Origin: CAYUEN01 sp964443745
GTDB lineage: Bacteria > Campylobacterota > Campylobacteria > Campylobacterales > QNZT01
Direction of reading: 5' to 3'
NCBI GenBank assembly: GCA_964443745.1
Contig: CAYUEN010000028.1
Span: forward strand, 1-24,888
DNA: 24,888 nucleotides
In this document: positions 1-6,644 of the stretch, in pieces
Position numbering within the stretch: position 1 is the first letter of the stretch
How the letters are laid out: each line of letters opens with the position of its first letter
Position numbers and translations under genes: made by a program
Notes under the pieces: generated by a model
Seen by the model: the letters and a program-made list of their open reading frames with translations, nothing else
Told to the model about the DNA's origin: nothing
The model's database searches: none

Positions 1-279
1 CTTTTATTTTAAATATTGTATCAAATAAAGATTAAATTTGGTATTAAATTTCTTCTTAGTGATTCTCAAGGAAACTTCGTGTTGCTCCTTTTTTCTTGTC
101 GTTTGTCTCTCTGCGAGAAAAAGAAGAGAATTTGGTTTTATATAAAAATGACAGATAACGGTTGAGGATAAAAATATGTTACCTGTTTTTGAGTTCTGTT
201 TTTCTTAGATTATTTTAAAACTTTATAAACAAATGTAAACTTTTTTCGGCAGCGGTAACATATTTTTTGCTGTGATTTG
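1..279. other. AT-rich non-coding flank
   Basis: This stretch is strongly AT-rich and I find no convincing reading frame on either strand; the few ATGs open into very short frames. It lies downstream of the nuclease-like gene that ends at 280. The only structure seen is a perfect 14-base inverted repeat (170-183 and 254-267). The composition is unlike the rest of the window and suggests acquired DNA. Confidence 0.6.
170..267. repeat. Perfect 14-bp inverted repeat, 70-bp spacer
   Basis: AAAAATATGTTACC at 170-183 is the exact reverse complement of 254-267. The arms are AT-rich and 70 bases apart, so this is not a normal terminator. It sits just beyond the end of the nuclease-like gene. It could be a protein-binding pair, a decayed element end or chance in AT-rich DNA. 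Confidence 0.5.
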
Positions 280-1221
280 TTAAATGCCACCATTTGCAGC
301 CACCAATTTTTCTAATACTGATAACTTCTGTAATGCCTTAATTACCGTTTCTTTTTGTTCAGAAAAAGAAATCGATAAAGGATCAATTTTTGGGACGTTA
401 ATAGATATGGCTACCGACTTACCTGTAATTTTAATCGAGGCATTATCAGGTAATTTAGAATCATACTTCTCGCGCAATGCATCAAAAGATTCGGCCTGAC
501 CCTTAAAAAATACCTTTACCAATCCAGCTGTTAATTGATGCACGAGATTAATATTCTCCGGTAAAGATTTGGGATAGAACATTACCCAAGTGCTACCGGC
601 AGGACGAGGCTTGGCTTCTTGTATTCCAAGGTGGGCATATTCTTCTGAAGCAAATGCATAGTAATCAGAAACGAACTTTGTCATTTCTTCATTATATTTA
701 GGTTGATACCCTCTCCGGTTTTGCTCTATTCCCTCCAGAAGTATTCGTGCCTTGTATGAAAAACGCTTGCCTCTCGGATGACGAGACTGAAAATAGGCCA
801 GGATTTCTTCGTAGCTAATCTCTACATCATAACTTTTTGAAGTTTTGGAAGATATTAAATATTTACTCGGAGCTATGATACAAGTTTTGAATTCTTCCCA
901 ATAACCTTCTTTTAGACCTTTTTCTCCACGTAAACGATAGCGCTGACCTTGTTGTGGTCGCGGTGGGGCCTCAATTTTATTTTCTATTAGGACTGCAGTT
1001 CTGGGTCCATCAACTGCTTCAAAAAGAAATATCAGATCAGACTCACCAAGCTGTGAATCAGAAACAGAATGCCATGTACCGATTTCGGATTGGTAAATTG
1101 GCTCTCCGAATACACGTGATGAGAACCATTCACGGAATTCGTTACTTACCGACAGCTCTTCCATGATCAAGAGATCAATATCGCGCTCTGCTATTGATGC
1201 AACAAACTTTAATTGTAGCAT
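280..1221 (-). CDS. PD-(D/E)XK nuclease superfamily protein
   Basis: A 313-residue protein with the core of a PD-(D/E)XK nuclease: an acidic helix near residues 14-22 (ERDIDLLIMEE), a conserved aspartate at D62 in GESDLIF, then E80-N-K82 in AVLIENKIEA. These would form the metal-binding active site typical of restriction and repair nucleases. No partner methylase, helicase or toxin gene is visible beside it. The ATG at 1221 is preceded by a GAGGA ribosome site and a good promoter. The gene is much more AT-rich than the genes from 1517 onward, which suggests horizontal transfer. The superfamily call is fairly secure; the biological role (stand-alone defence nuclease, remnant of a larger system, or other) is unknown. 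Confidence 0.7.
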   Translation of the reverse strand: MLQLKFVASIAERDIDLLIMEELSVSNEFREWFSSRVFGEPIYQSEIGTWHSVSDSQLGESDLIFLFEAVDGPRTAVLIENKIEAPPRPQQGQRYRLRGEKGLKEGYWEEFKTCIIAPSKYLISSKTSKSYDVEISYEEILAYFQSRHPRGKRFSYKARILLEGIEQNRRGYQPKYNEEMTKFVSDYYAFASEEYAHLGIQEAKPRPAGSTWVMFYPKSLPENINLVHQLTAGLVKVFFKGQAESFDALREKYDSKLPDNASIKITGKSVAISINVPKIDPLSISFSEQKETVIKALQKLSVLEKLVAANGGI

Positions 1222-1257
1222 AATTTCCTCAAGGCATTTAACTATTTATTATCACAC

Positions 1258-1286
1258 ATTATACATAAAATACACCAGAGCTACAA
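1258..1286 (-). promoter_or_regulatory. Sigma70-type promoter of the nuclease-like gene
   Basis: On the minus strand a TATAAT -10 box (1258-1263) lies 17 bases from a TTGTAG -35 box (1281-1286), about 37 bases upstream of the ATG at 1221. It suggests the nuclease-like gene is transcribed on its own. Confidence 0.6.
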
Positions 1287-1431
1287 TATTTAACATAAAA
1301 ATATGCGCTTTTGCTCCTAAAAATATCTCTAAATTTTGCCAGTTTTTGGCGTATTAACTTGCAATGCGTGTGTTAATCGGCAAATATGGAGAATAACGAA
1401 TAAAATGTTCATTGAACGGGAAGGAGGTGCG

Positions 1432-1488
1432 ATGCGAAAAAAAAGGCTTTTGGAGGTCGTTCGTGATAAGATTCGTAAATTGAGTTTG
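1432..1488 (+). pseudogene. Possible N-terminal relic of a tyrosine recombinase
   Basis: An unusually good ribosome site (AAGGAGGTG, 1421-1429) precedes an ATG at 1432 whose first 19 codons read MRKKRLLEVVRDKIRKLSL. This resembles the extreme N-terminus of integron-type and phage-type tyrosine integrases, which often begin with a basic LL-x-x-VR-x-x-IR helix followed by a YSxxT motif. After about codon 19 the similarity is lost and the frame runs antisense through the DUF1311-like gene. No catalytic residue is present, so it cannot be an active enzyme. The match is short and judged by eye; an unrelated small peptide or chance is possible. Confidence 0.3.
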
Positions 1489-1516
1489 ATCCTCCGCTGG
1501 CTGCCGGCCCTTGAGG

Positions 1517-1885
1517 TCAATAGATCTTTTCCAGTTCGTCGGCTCTTCTTCTGGTCTCTTCCAGAATGCATTCGGCGGTGTCCACCGTTCCGCCGCTTCC
1601 GCTGTGCGGATGGGTGAAAAAGCCGCATTTGGCATCTCTATATCGGATCCAGAGTTTTTGAATCCTTTTTAGATCTTCTCTTCTGAAAGGTTCGATCCTT
1701 TTCATCGCCGCTTTGTAGTTTTTGTTTAGCCTTCGATCTTGCCGTGCGATTTCGTTACCGATACAATAGAGGGCTTGACTTTGTGTCCGGGCCGATTGTA
1801 TACAAGTTTCATAGGTTTGGTAGGTATCGGTCGTCTCTCCTAAAAGAGTCTCAAGAAGAACCATGATGGCGAGAAAGTATCGCAT
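1517..1885 (-). CDS. Small exported DUF1311/LprI-like protein
   Basis: A 122-residue protein with a signal peptide in about residues 1-17 (MRYFLAIMVLLETLLG), followed by the pattern of the DUF1311 (LprI/YecT-like) domain: Cys pairs, a central LNKNYKAAM helix, then Q-x-x-W-I-x-YRDAKC and a late C-x-x-E-x-TRRRADEL. Some members of this family inhibit lysozyme; others have no known role. It would act in the periplasm. The frame extends upstream over the tRNA, but the ATG at 1885 has a GGAG ribosome site and places the signal peptide correctly. It lies 44 bases downstream of tRNA-Thr. The fold assignment is good; the function is inferred only from the family. Confidence 0.72.
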   Translation of the reverse strand: MRYFLAIMVLLETLLGETTDTYQTYETCIQSARTQSQALYCIGNEIARQDRRLNKNYKAAMKRIEPFRREDLKRIQKLWIRYRDAKCGFFTHPHSGSGGTVDTAECILEETRRRADELEKIY

Positions 1886-1929
1886 TTTGCTCCGGGTTTG
1901 AAAGTATCGAAACGGATTGTAGACAACAG

Positions 1930-2003
1930 AGCTGATGGCGGGACTCGAACCCGCGACCTCTTGATTACGAATCAAGTGCTCTGGCCAGCTGAGCTACATC
2001 AGC
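1930..2003 (-). tRNA. tRNA-Thr (anticodon CGT)
   Basis: The minus strand folds as a complete cloverleaf: 7-bp acceptor stem GCTGATG/CATCAGC, D arm GCTC/GAGC, anticodon stem CTTGA/TCAAG around loop TTCGTAA giving anticodon CGT (reads ACG), and T arm GCGGG/CCCGC with TTCGAGT. The discriminator base would be U; CCA is not encoded and would have to be added. It lies 25 bases past the end of the L,D-transpeptidase gene, with an AT-rich -10-like box just upstream. Confidence 0.95.
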
Positions 2004-2014
2004 ACAACGGAGTG

Positions 2015-2020
2015 ATTTTA
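2015..2020 (-). promoter_or_regulatory. Probable -10 box of the tRNA-Thr gene
   Basis: The minus strand reads TTGGTAAAAT, a TG-extended TAAAAT box, 11 bases upstream of the mature tRNA 5' end. No good -35 is seen. Read-through from the gene ending at 2029 is an alternative. Confidence 0.4.
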
Positions 2021-2028
2021 CCAAAAAA

Positions 2029-2754
2029 CTACCTAAAAATATATTTCGTTCCTTTGACACGCACTTCCGGAGTGCGGCCGGTGCGCTGAAAATAGTCGTA
2101 TCCTTCCTTGAGGTTGGTCCAGAAGCCAAACCAGGGGCTGTGGCTATAGCGTTTGAGGTTTTGGGGTGTCATCCTGAAAGGGTAAATGAAAAGGTAGATA
2201 TAGGGTTGTCCTCTTTTGAGTGCGGTTTCGACGACGGTGTAGATCTCTTCGATTCGCCGGTCTGTCATCGCGAAGCAGCCGATCGATTTGCATCCGCCAT
2301 GGATCATGATCTGGCATCCCGTGCGACCGCAGTGACGATCGAGTCGATTGGGGTAGCCGATATCGAGGGCTTTGCAGTATTTGCTGTAGGGATTGCAACT
2401 CTTTTGCGAGAGGATGTAGACGCCTTCGGGGCTTTGTTTGTCGCCTTCTCTCTGTTTGGGGCCGAGTTTGCCGGAAAAGCGGCAGATCGGGTAGGTTTTG
2501 GCCAGTAGATACCGCTTGCCTTTCGGTTTGATCCAGAGCTCCAGCTTTTTTTCCTCTTTGAAGATGCGTAGCATGACCGGATCGCCGATCTTGGCGCCGA
2601 TATTCGCCAAAGAGAGCGTGAGATTGGCTTCGTGTGAAGTGGGAGGACAGAGTGCAAGGGGTTTTGGGGAGGCTGGTGCCGTTTGTGCGGGGCGGGTGGC
2701 TCTTGTACAACCGAAATGGAAAAAGAGAAGTGTGATCAGAACAAGGGCGCGCAT
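2029..2754 (-). CDS. YafK-type L,D-transpeptidase-family lipoprotein
   Basis: A 241-residue protein with a hydrophobic signal ending in a lipobox-like HFGC (Cys16), then a YkuD catalytic domain. The active-site motif is IHGGCKSIGCFAMTD, with His152 and the nucleophile Cys160. This form is typical of the YafK/DpaA branch, whose E. coli member releases Lpp from peptidoglycan; related epsilonproteobacterial enzymes trim peptidoglycan peptides and affect cell shape. It should act on peptidoglycan from the periplasmic face of a membrane. Extra cysteines (about 91, 120, 127, 141, 147, 155) are numerous for a periplasmic protein and may form disulfides. No clear ribosome site precedes the ATG, but the signal peptide supports it. 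The superfamily is certain; transpeptidase versus hydrolase activity is not. Confidence 0.85.
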   Translation of the reverse strand: MRALVLITLLFFHFGCTRATRPAQTAPASPKPLALCPPTSHEANLTLSLANIGAKIGDPVMLRIFKEEKKLELWIKPKGKRYLLAKTYPICRFSGKLGPKQREGDKQSPEGVYILSQKSCNPYSKYCKALDIGYPNRLDRHCGRTGCQIMIHGGCKSIGCFAMTDRRIEEIYTVVETALKRGQPYIYLFIYPFRMTPQNLKRYSHSPWFGFWTNLKEGYDYFQRTGRTPEVRVKGTKYIFR

Positions 2755-2799
2755 AGGACGCTATTTTGCCCAAAAGAGCTTAAAAAGGCGTCAAGCGCA

Positions 2800-3993
2800 C
2801 TATGGTATGCGGATGAATCTTCGCGTTCTGCCCTCGAAGTCCGTGACGGAGAGTTCGTGGTCGTTGAGAATCTCTATCTTCATCACGCCTCTGTCCACAT
2901 CGATCGTACGACCTTCGATACGGAGGCCGTGAATGGCGAGGTTGATCCGTTCGGGAGTGGCGGAAGCATCGAACGAAGCCCCTTCCCAAACGCATGGACG
3001 GCCGTTTTTGCGTACGAAATAGAGGTAGTCGTAATACCCCTCGGGTGCCGGCTTCGCGCTTCGGAAGATCGATCCGAAAAGAGAGGCGGTTTTCGGCTTC
3101 GAAGAGGGACGGGGCGGTTTTTTCTTTTGCGTTACGGGTGCCGGTTTTCTCTTGGCGGCGGTTGTTTTTTCAGGAAGCGTGATGCGATGCGGTCGGCTCT
3201 CTTCGACCAGATCGAGAAAAACCGTATGCTCTTTGGCGCTGAATCTTCCCCAAATGCGCCCTTCTCTGAAGATGATCTGGCAGGGATCGTTTTTGATTAT
3301 CGTGGCGTTTTTTTGTTGTAGAAGCGCGAGGTAGTTTCGGGTCATCCAATAGCACATGTTGATCCGGTCGTGTTTGATTTTTCTGTAGGTCAGATGCCAG
3401 TAGCGTCCTTCCATCACGATTTTTCGTCCATGTAGATAGTATCCCAGTGTATAGGTGGGGTGATATCGGGCTTCGATGATATGGTATCCGAGGATATGGG
3501 GCATCAGTTCGTTTTTGGGTATCTCTTCGAGATATCCGGCGTCCGATGTATGGCGAAAAGGACGTGCCGGGTCGAGGGAGATTCGCTGAGGTGTCGGGAG
3601 TGCTTTTGTGAGATCCACGCTGTAGGTATCTTCCATAAGTTGATATCGCAACAGCGTTTTCCCCTCTCTTCCTTCGATGAGAAAAAAACCCTCCGAGGGA
3701 TAGAGTGCTTTGCGGAGTATCGTTCCATCGATTCGTTCACGCAAAAAAGGGATCAGTTTTTGTCGTACGACCGATGCATCCACCGTAGTGGGAAAAGCGT
3801 AGAGATATTTGGTATAGTCTCCAAAAAGCGCCACTTTTTCGATCTGGGATCCGTGTTTGATCGTCTCTATCGTCACGACTCCCTTTTTGTGGTAGGGCTT
3901 TTCGAGCAGTTTGGCACCCGGAAAGATAAAATCTTCCGCCGTATAGGACCACAGTAGCAGCGGCAAGAGGATAGGTATCAACAATTTAAGCAC
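2800..3993 (-). CDS. Uncharacterised exported protein with basic linker
   Basis: A 397-residue protein that I do not recognise. Residues 1 to about 18 are a signal peptide or membrane anchor (LLIPILLPLLLWSY). The rest divides into a first part rich in beta-strand-like segments (about 25-265), a Lys/Pro/Ser/Thr-rich linker (about 276-303) and a short C-terminal part (about 318-397). The start is GTG at 3993, supported by an AGGAG ribosome site six bases away. It ends 45 bases before the YafK-like gene, so the two are probably co-transcribed. The basic proline-rich linker would suit a protein that spans or contacts the cell wall. A cell-envelope role is inferred from export, linker and neighbour; no enzymatic motif is visible. 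Confidence 0.6.
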   Translation of the reverse strand: MLKLLIPILLPLLLWSYTAEDFIFPGAKLLEKPYHKKGVVTIETIKHGSQIEKVALFGDYTKYLYAFPTTVDASVVRQKLIPFLRERIDGTILRKALYPSEGFFLIEGREGKTLLRYQLMEDTYSVDLTKALPTPQRISLDPARPFRHTSDAGYLEEIPKNELMPHILGYHIIEARYHPTYTLGYYLHGRKIVMEGRYWHLTYRKIKHDRINMCYWMTRNYLALLQQKNATIIKNDPCQIIFREGRIWGRFSAKEHTVFLDLVEESRPHRITLPEKTTAAKRKPAPVTQKKKPPRPSSKPKTASLFGSIFRSAKPAPEGYYDYLYFVRKNGRPCVWEGASFDASATPERINLAIHGLRIEGRTIDVDRGVMKIEILNDHELSVTDFEGRTRRFIRIP

Positions 3994-4054
3994 GTTTTTC
4001 TCCTGGGCTTATATGATACCCCAACAAAAGTAAAAAATTAATTACGTTTGAGTA

Positions 4055-4077
4055 CGTAGAAGGAAAATCCCTCTACG
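4055..4077 (-). terminator. Hairpin over the stop codon of the 130-aa gene
   Basis: The minus strand can form a 10-bp stem (one G-U pair) with a 3-base loop, overlapping the TAG at 4073-4075. A T-rich run (TTTTTT) occurs only about 15 bases later, so it is at best a weak intrinsic terminator; it may instead protect the mRNA end. Confidence 0.35.
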
Positions 4078-4465
4078 CCTTTTTGAGTCCTTTGGCCCAC
4101 TCCTCCATGAAGACGTTCGCCTTTTCGTTGGGAGCTTCCATAAAGTCGATGATAAAAGCGTCCCCGATATCGCTGACGCCGATCGATCTGGGGCGAATCG
4201 CCGCCACTTTCGTATCCGGGATTTCGGCACCGAAACAGAAGATGATGTTTTTGACGTTTTTGATCTGTGGGTTTATTTTGTGTTCGGGCAGCGAAGAGGT
4301 GTGTGCATAGTGGTCGAATGTGGCGATATAGACGGCGATCGGATGGGCGTCGATTTTCTCCTTGAGATAGGCGATGATCTCGTCGACACTCTTTTTGTCC
4401 GTCTCCTCTTTTCCGATCTCCAGTGTGAAGATAGGATACTTCTCTTTGAAAATGGTCTGTTTCAT
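4073..4465 (-). CDS. Conserved small protein, resembles DUF6858
   Basis: A 130-residue soluble protein beginning MKQTIFKEKYPIFTLEIGK, without signal peptide or membrane segment. The sequence with FDHYAHTSSLPE (about residues 50-61), the block around NIIFCFGAEIPD (73-84) and AIRPRSIGVSD (89-99) recalls a family of uncharacterised proteins common in sulfur-oxidising Campylobacterota, which I believe is DUF6858. Conserved His and Tyr residues (DHYAH) could bind a ligand or metal, but this is a guess. The ATG has an AAGGGG ribosome site eight bases away. It is the last gene of a likely chaA-88aa-130aa unit. Function unknown. Confidence 0.6.
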   Translation of the reverse strand: MKQTIFKEKYPIFTLEIGKEETDKKSVDEIIAYLKEKIDAHPIAVYIATFDHYAHTSSLPEHKINPQIKNVKNIIFCFGAEIPDTKVAAIRPRSIGVSDIGDAFIIDFMEAPNEKANVFMEEWAKGLKKA

Positions 4466-4531
4466 CTTTTTCCCCTTATATGTATGATAAGCCGGAAGTA
4501 TATCGAAATCATTCCTAAACTACACCTTCTT

Positions 4532-4798
4532 TTATCGAGGCAGCGAAGCGGCGAGTTTTTCGATCGCGGCTTCGAGCGCTTCGCGGTCGGGGTAGAAAAA
4601 AGGATGAACGGATTTGTCTCCGAGATGGAAAAAGATCGCGTAATTGACGACTTCCACCTTTTTGGGGTCTTGATCGTCCAGCCATTCCAGGCTGATTTGC
4701 GTCGTCTCATCCTCATGGCCCGTTTTGACGATAGCGGCGGGATAGAGCCGGGTCACTTCGTCCATATCGAAAACGGTCTCTTCGAATACGATTTTCAT
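4532..4798 (-). CDS. Small uncharacterised protein downstream of chaA
   Basis: An 88-residue acidic cytoplasmic protein (starts MKIVFEETVFDMDEVTRLYP) with no signal, membrane segment or cysteine motif. It has alternating strand-like and helical stretches and ends with an amphipathic helix (REALEAAIEKLAASL). A GGGAG ribosome site precedes the ATG, and only 12 bases separate it from chaA, so co-transcription and perhaps a related role are likely. I do not recognise a family. Confidence 0.6.
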   Translation of the reverse strand: MKIVFEETVFDMDEVTRLYPAAIVKTGHEDETTQISLEWLDDQDPKKVEVVNYAIFFHLGDKSVHPFFYPDREALEAAIEKLAASLPR

Positions 4799-4810
4799 CT
4801 TCGATTCTCC

Positions 4811-5884
4811 CTATACGAAAAGCAGAAAGAAGAAAACCAAAAAAAGCACGAAGTTGATGAAGCCTTCGAGCATATTGGTCTCCCCGTCGTTGAAATTGAC
4901 GATACCCATGATCAGTGTCAGTCCGATCATGAGTCCCTGGATGGGGGTGAGGCCCAGATGGATCTCGAGTCCCATCAGTCCGGTCACCAGCAAAACGGCC
5001 GGAACCGTCAGCAATACGGTCGCGAGCGAAGCGCCGAAGGCGATATTGATCACGGTTTGCATATTGTTGGCCGCGGCGGAGCGGATGGCGGTGATAAGCT
5101 CCGGCGCGGCGGAGATGACGGCGACGCTGAAGGCGCCCAGAGAGAGCGGCAGTCCCAGCGCTTTGAGGTCGTTTTCCATAAAGACCGCCAGTATTTCCGA
5201 GAGCAGGCCGATCATCACGATCGAGAGGGAGAGGATCACGGCATGGTAGGGGCCGTTGATCTCCGCGGTGGGATGATGTTTTTTGTGTTCGTCGGATTTG
5301 CTTTTGTATTCGAAGAAGTATCGGTGCTCTTTGAGCTGAATACGTGTAAAGACCGCATACAGCAGCAAAAACATCACGATCAGAAAGTCGAAATAGAGAG
5401 GGTGGTGGGGCGGATCGATGAAGTGGGGCATCACCATCGCGATTCCGACCGCCACGAGAATCATCGACATATAGGAGTTGGTGGAGTCGATATTGTACTG
5501 CTGTTCTCCGTATTTGATACCGCCGATGATCGCGGAGAGGCCGAGCAAGCCGTTGATATCGAGCATGATCGCGGAGTAGATCGTATCTCGGGCGAGGTTG
5601 GGGTTGTGTGATTTGACCATCATGATCACGATGATGACGATCTCCACCACCACCGCCGATATTGTCAAGATGAGCGTACCGTAGGGTTCGCCGTATTTGT
5701 CGGCCAGCAGCTCCGCATGGTGGGCGACGGCGATTGCGGCGTAGATGATCGCCGAAAAGACGATGAAAAAGCCTACGACATTGCCGAGCAGGGAGTGGGC
5801 GAGGGTATGCTCGAAAGCGAACATCGCTCCCAATGTGATCAGCGATACGAAGAGTGCGTACTCCTTCGCCAGATTTTTCAGCAT
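4811..5884 (-). CDS. chaA: ChaA-type Ca2+ (Na+/K+)/H+ antiporter
   Basis: A 357-residue integral membrane protein of the CaCA superfamily with about 11 hydrophobic segments. The two inverted alpha-repeats are clear: GEPYGTLILTISAVVVEI (residues 65-82, key Glu66 and Glu81) and SAAPELITAIRSAAANN (258-274, key Glu262). ChaA proteins expel cations such as Ca2+, Na+ or K+ in exchange for protons at alkaline pH. The central cytoplasmic loop is unusually rich in His and Lys (EHKKHHPTAE, about 199-208), a possible pH or metal sensor. AAGGA lies close to the ATG at 5884. It follows the DUF434 gene by 41 bases and leads two small genes. The family is secure; ion specificity is not. Confidence 0.88.
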   Translation of the reverse strand: MLKNLAKEYALFVSLITLGAMFAFEHTLAHSLLGNVVGFFIVFSAIIYAAIAVAHHAELLADKYGEPYGTLILTISAVVVEIVIIVIMMVKSHNPNLARDTIYSAIMLDINGLLGLSAIIGGIKYGEQQYNIDSTNSYMSMILVAVGIAMVMPHFIDPPHHPLYFDFLIVMFLLLYAVFTRIQLKEHRYFFEYKSKSDEHKKHHPTAEINGPYHAVILSLSIVMIGLLSEILAVFMENDLKALGLPLSLGAFSVAVISAAPELITAIRSAAANNMQTVINIAFGASLATVLLTVPAVLLVTGLMGLEIHLGLTPIQGLMIGLTLIMGIVNFNDGETNMLEGFINFVLFLVFFFLLFV

Positions 5885-5925
5885 CGGTATCCTTCGATTT
5901 TTGAAAATATTTTAGCCAAATATGT

Positions 5926-6630
5926 TTAACCGCATCTCAGATCGACGATTTTCGCGGCGGGGATGTCGCGACGGATGAGCGGAGTGAGCAGATCGCTCCA
6001 CCGCACGCCGCTCTCCAAGATCATGGAGTCGTTGGTGAGGACGATCTCTTTCGCGTTCATCAGCGTCCTGTCGACGCCATCGGCGGTTTTTGCCAGGATG
6101 GGGTAGTTTCTTTCACGGCAGAATCGGTTGATTTTCTCCACGATCCTTCCGCTGTTGGAGACGGGACGGTCGAAGAGAAAAAGAGCGCGGGCGAGATCGC
6201 TTCGAAAGAGGGTTTCGCAAAGCAGCCCGATCGCGTCGTCCGTCTCGATACGGGTGTGGTAGGAGCCGTGGATATTGGCGATGTCGCGGAGCAACCCATC
6301 CTGACACTCAAGGACGACTCCTCCGCTCAGCGCCACCTCCACGGTGATGAGGAGATTGAATCCGTCGATGACGACGCTGCGGCCTTCGAGGGCGGAAAGA
6401 GGTAGCGGAGGCCGGCGATTTTCGGACAATACCGCCGCACGGGAGACGGCGAGGCGTTCTCTCGCGTTGAGTTGGTAGCGGTTTCCGACCAGTTCGAGGG
6501 AGGCTTTGGGGCTGTAGCGGCGTTTTAGAAGCCAAAGCAGATCGCAGACCCCCTCGCGCATCCGCGACAGACGTGCCGGATCGAAAAAGAGGTCGTCTTG
6601 CGGCGCGAGACCGCGATGTCGTACAGCCAT
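5926..6630 (-). CDS. DUF434/DUF5616 protein, possible PIN-like nuclease
   Basis: A 234-residue soluble protein. The N-terminal part (about 16-65) matches DUF434 (SRMREGVCDLLWLLKRRYSPKASLELVGNR is the typical region); the rest resembles DUF5616, starting with VVIDGFNLL at 86-94. Spaced acidic residues (Asp89, Asp131/132, Asp154, Asp187, Asp201 in LTNDS) look like the acidic cluster of PIN/NYN-fold RNases, but this is my inference. The family is found in archaea and some bacteria and has no known function. The gene starts 14 bases after ligE, in what is probably one transcript. No clear ribosome site precedes the ATG, so translation may be coupled. Confidence 0.75.
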   Translation of the reverse strand: MAVRHRGLAPQDDLFFDPARLSRMREGVCDLLWLLKRRYSPKASLELVGNRYQLNARERLAVSRAAVLSENRRPPLPLSALEGRSVVIDGFNLLITVEVALSGGVVLECQDGLLRDIANIHGSYHTRIETDDAIGLLCETLFRSDLARALFLFDRPVSNSGRIVEKINRFCRERNYPILAKTADGVDRTLMNAKEIVLTNDSMILESGVRWSDLLTPLIRRDIPAAKIVDLRCG

Positions 6631-6644
6631 AACGTATTATAGCG

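Larger units (their letters stand above)
1222..1516. other. Junction between AT-rich island and core genome
   Basis: No full gene is supported here. It contains the nuclease-gene promoter (1258-1286), a possible plus-strand promoter (TTGCAA near 1360 with AAATAT 17 bases on), and a strong ribosome site followed by an ATG at 1432 that opens a short recombinase-like frame. Base composition changes from AT-rich to balanced around 1430. Confidence 0.5.

Noticed and set aside
1..1430. Attachment-site repeat of the tRNA-Thr 3' end
   Set aside because: I searched by eye for a second copy of the T-arm/acceptor sequence and found none in the island part.
1886..1975. Extension of the DUF1311-like gene across the tRNA
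   Set aside because: It reads through tRNA-Thr; the ATG at 1885 has a ribosome site and starts the signal peptide.
4280..5611. 443-codon plus-strand frame rich in Asp, His, Arg and Glu
   Set aside because: Antisense shadow of chaA; biased composition, no ribosome site, no recognisable domain.
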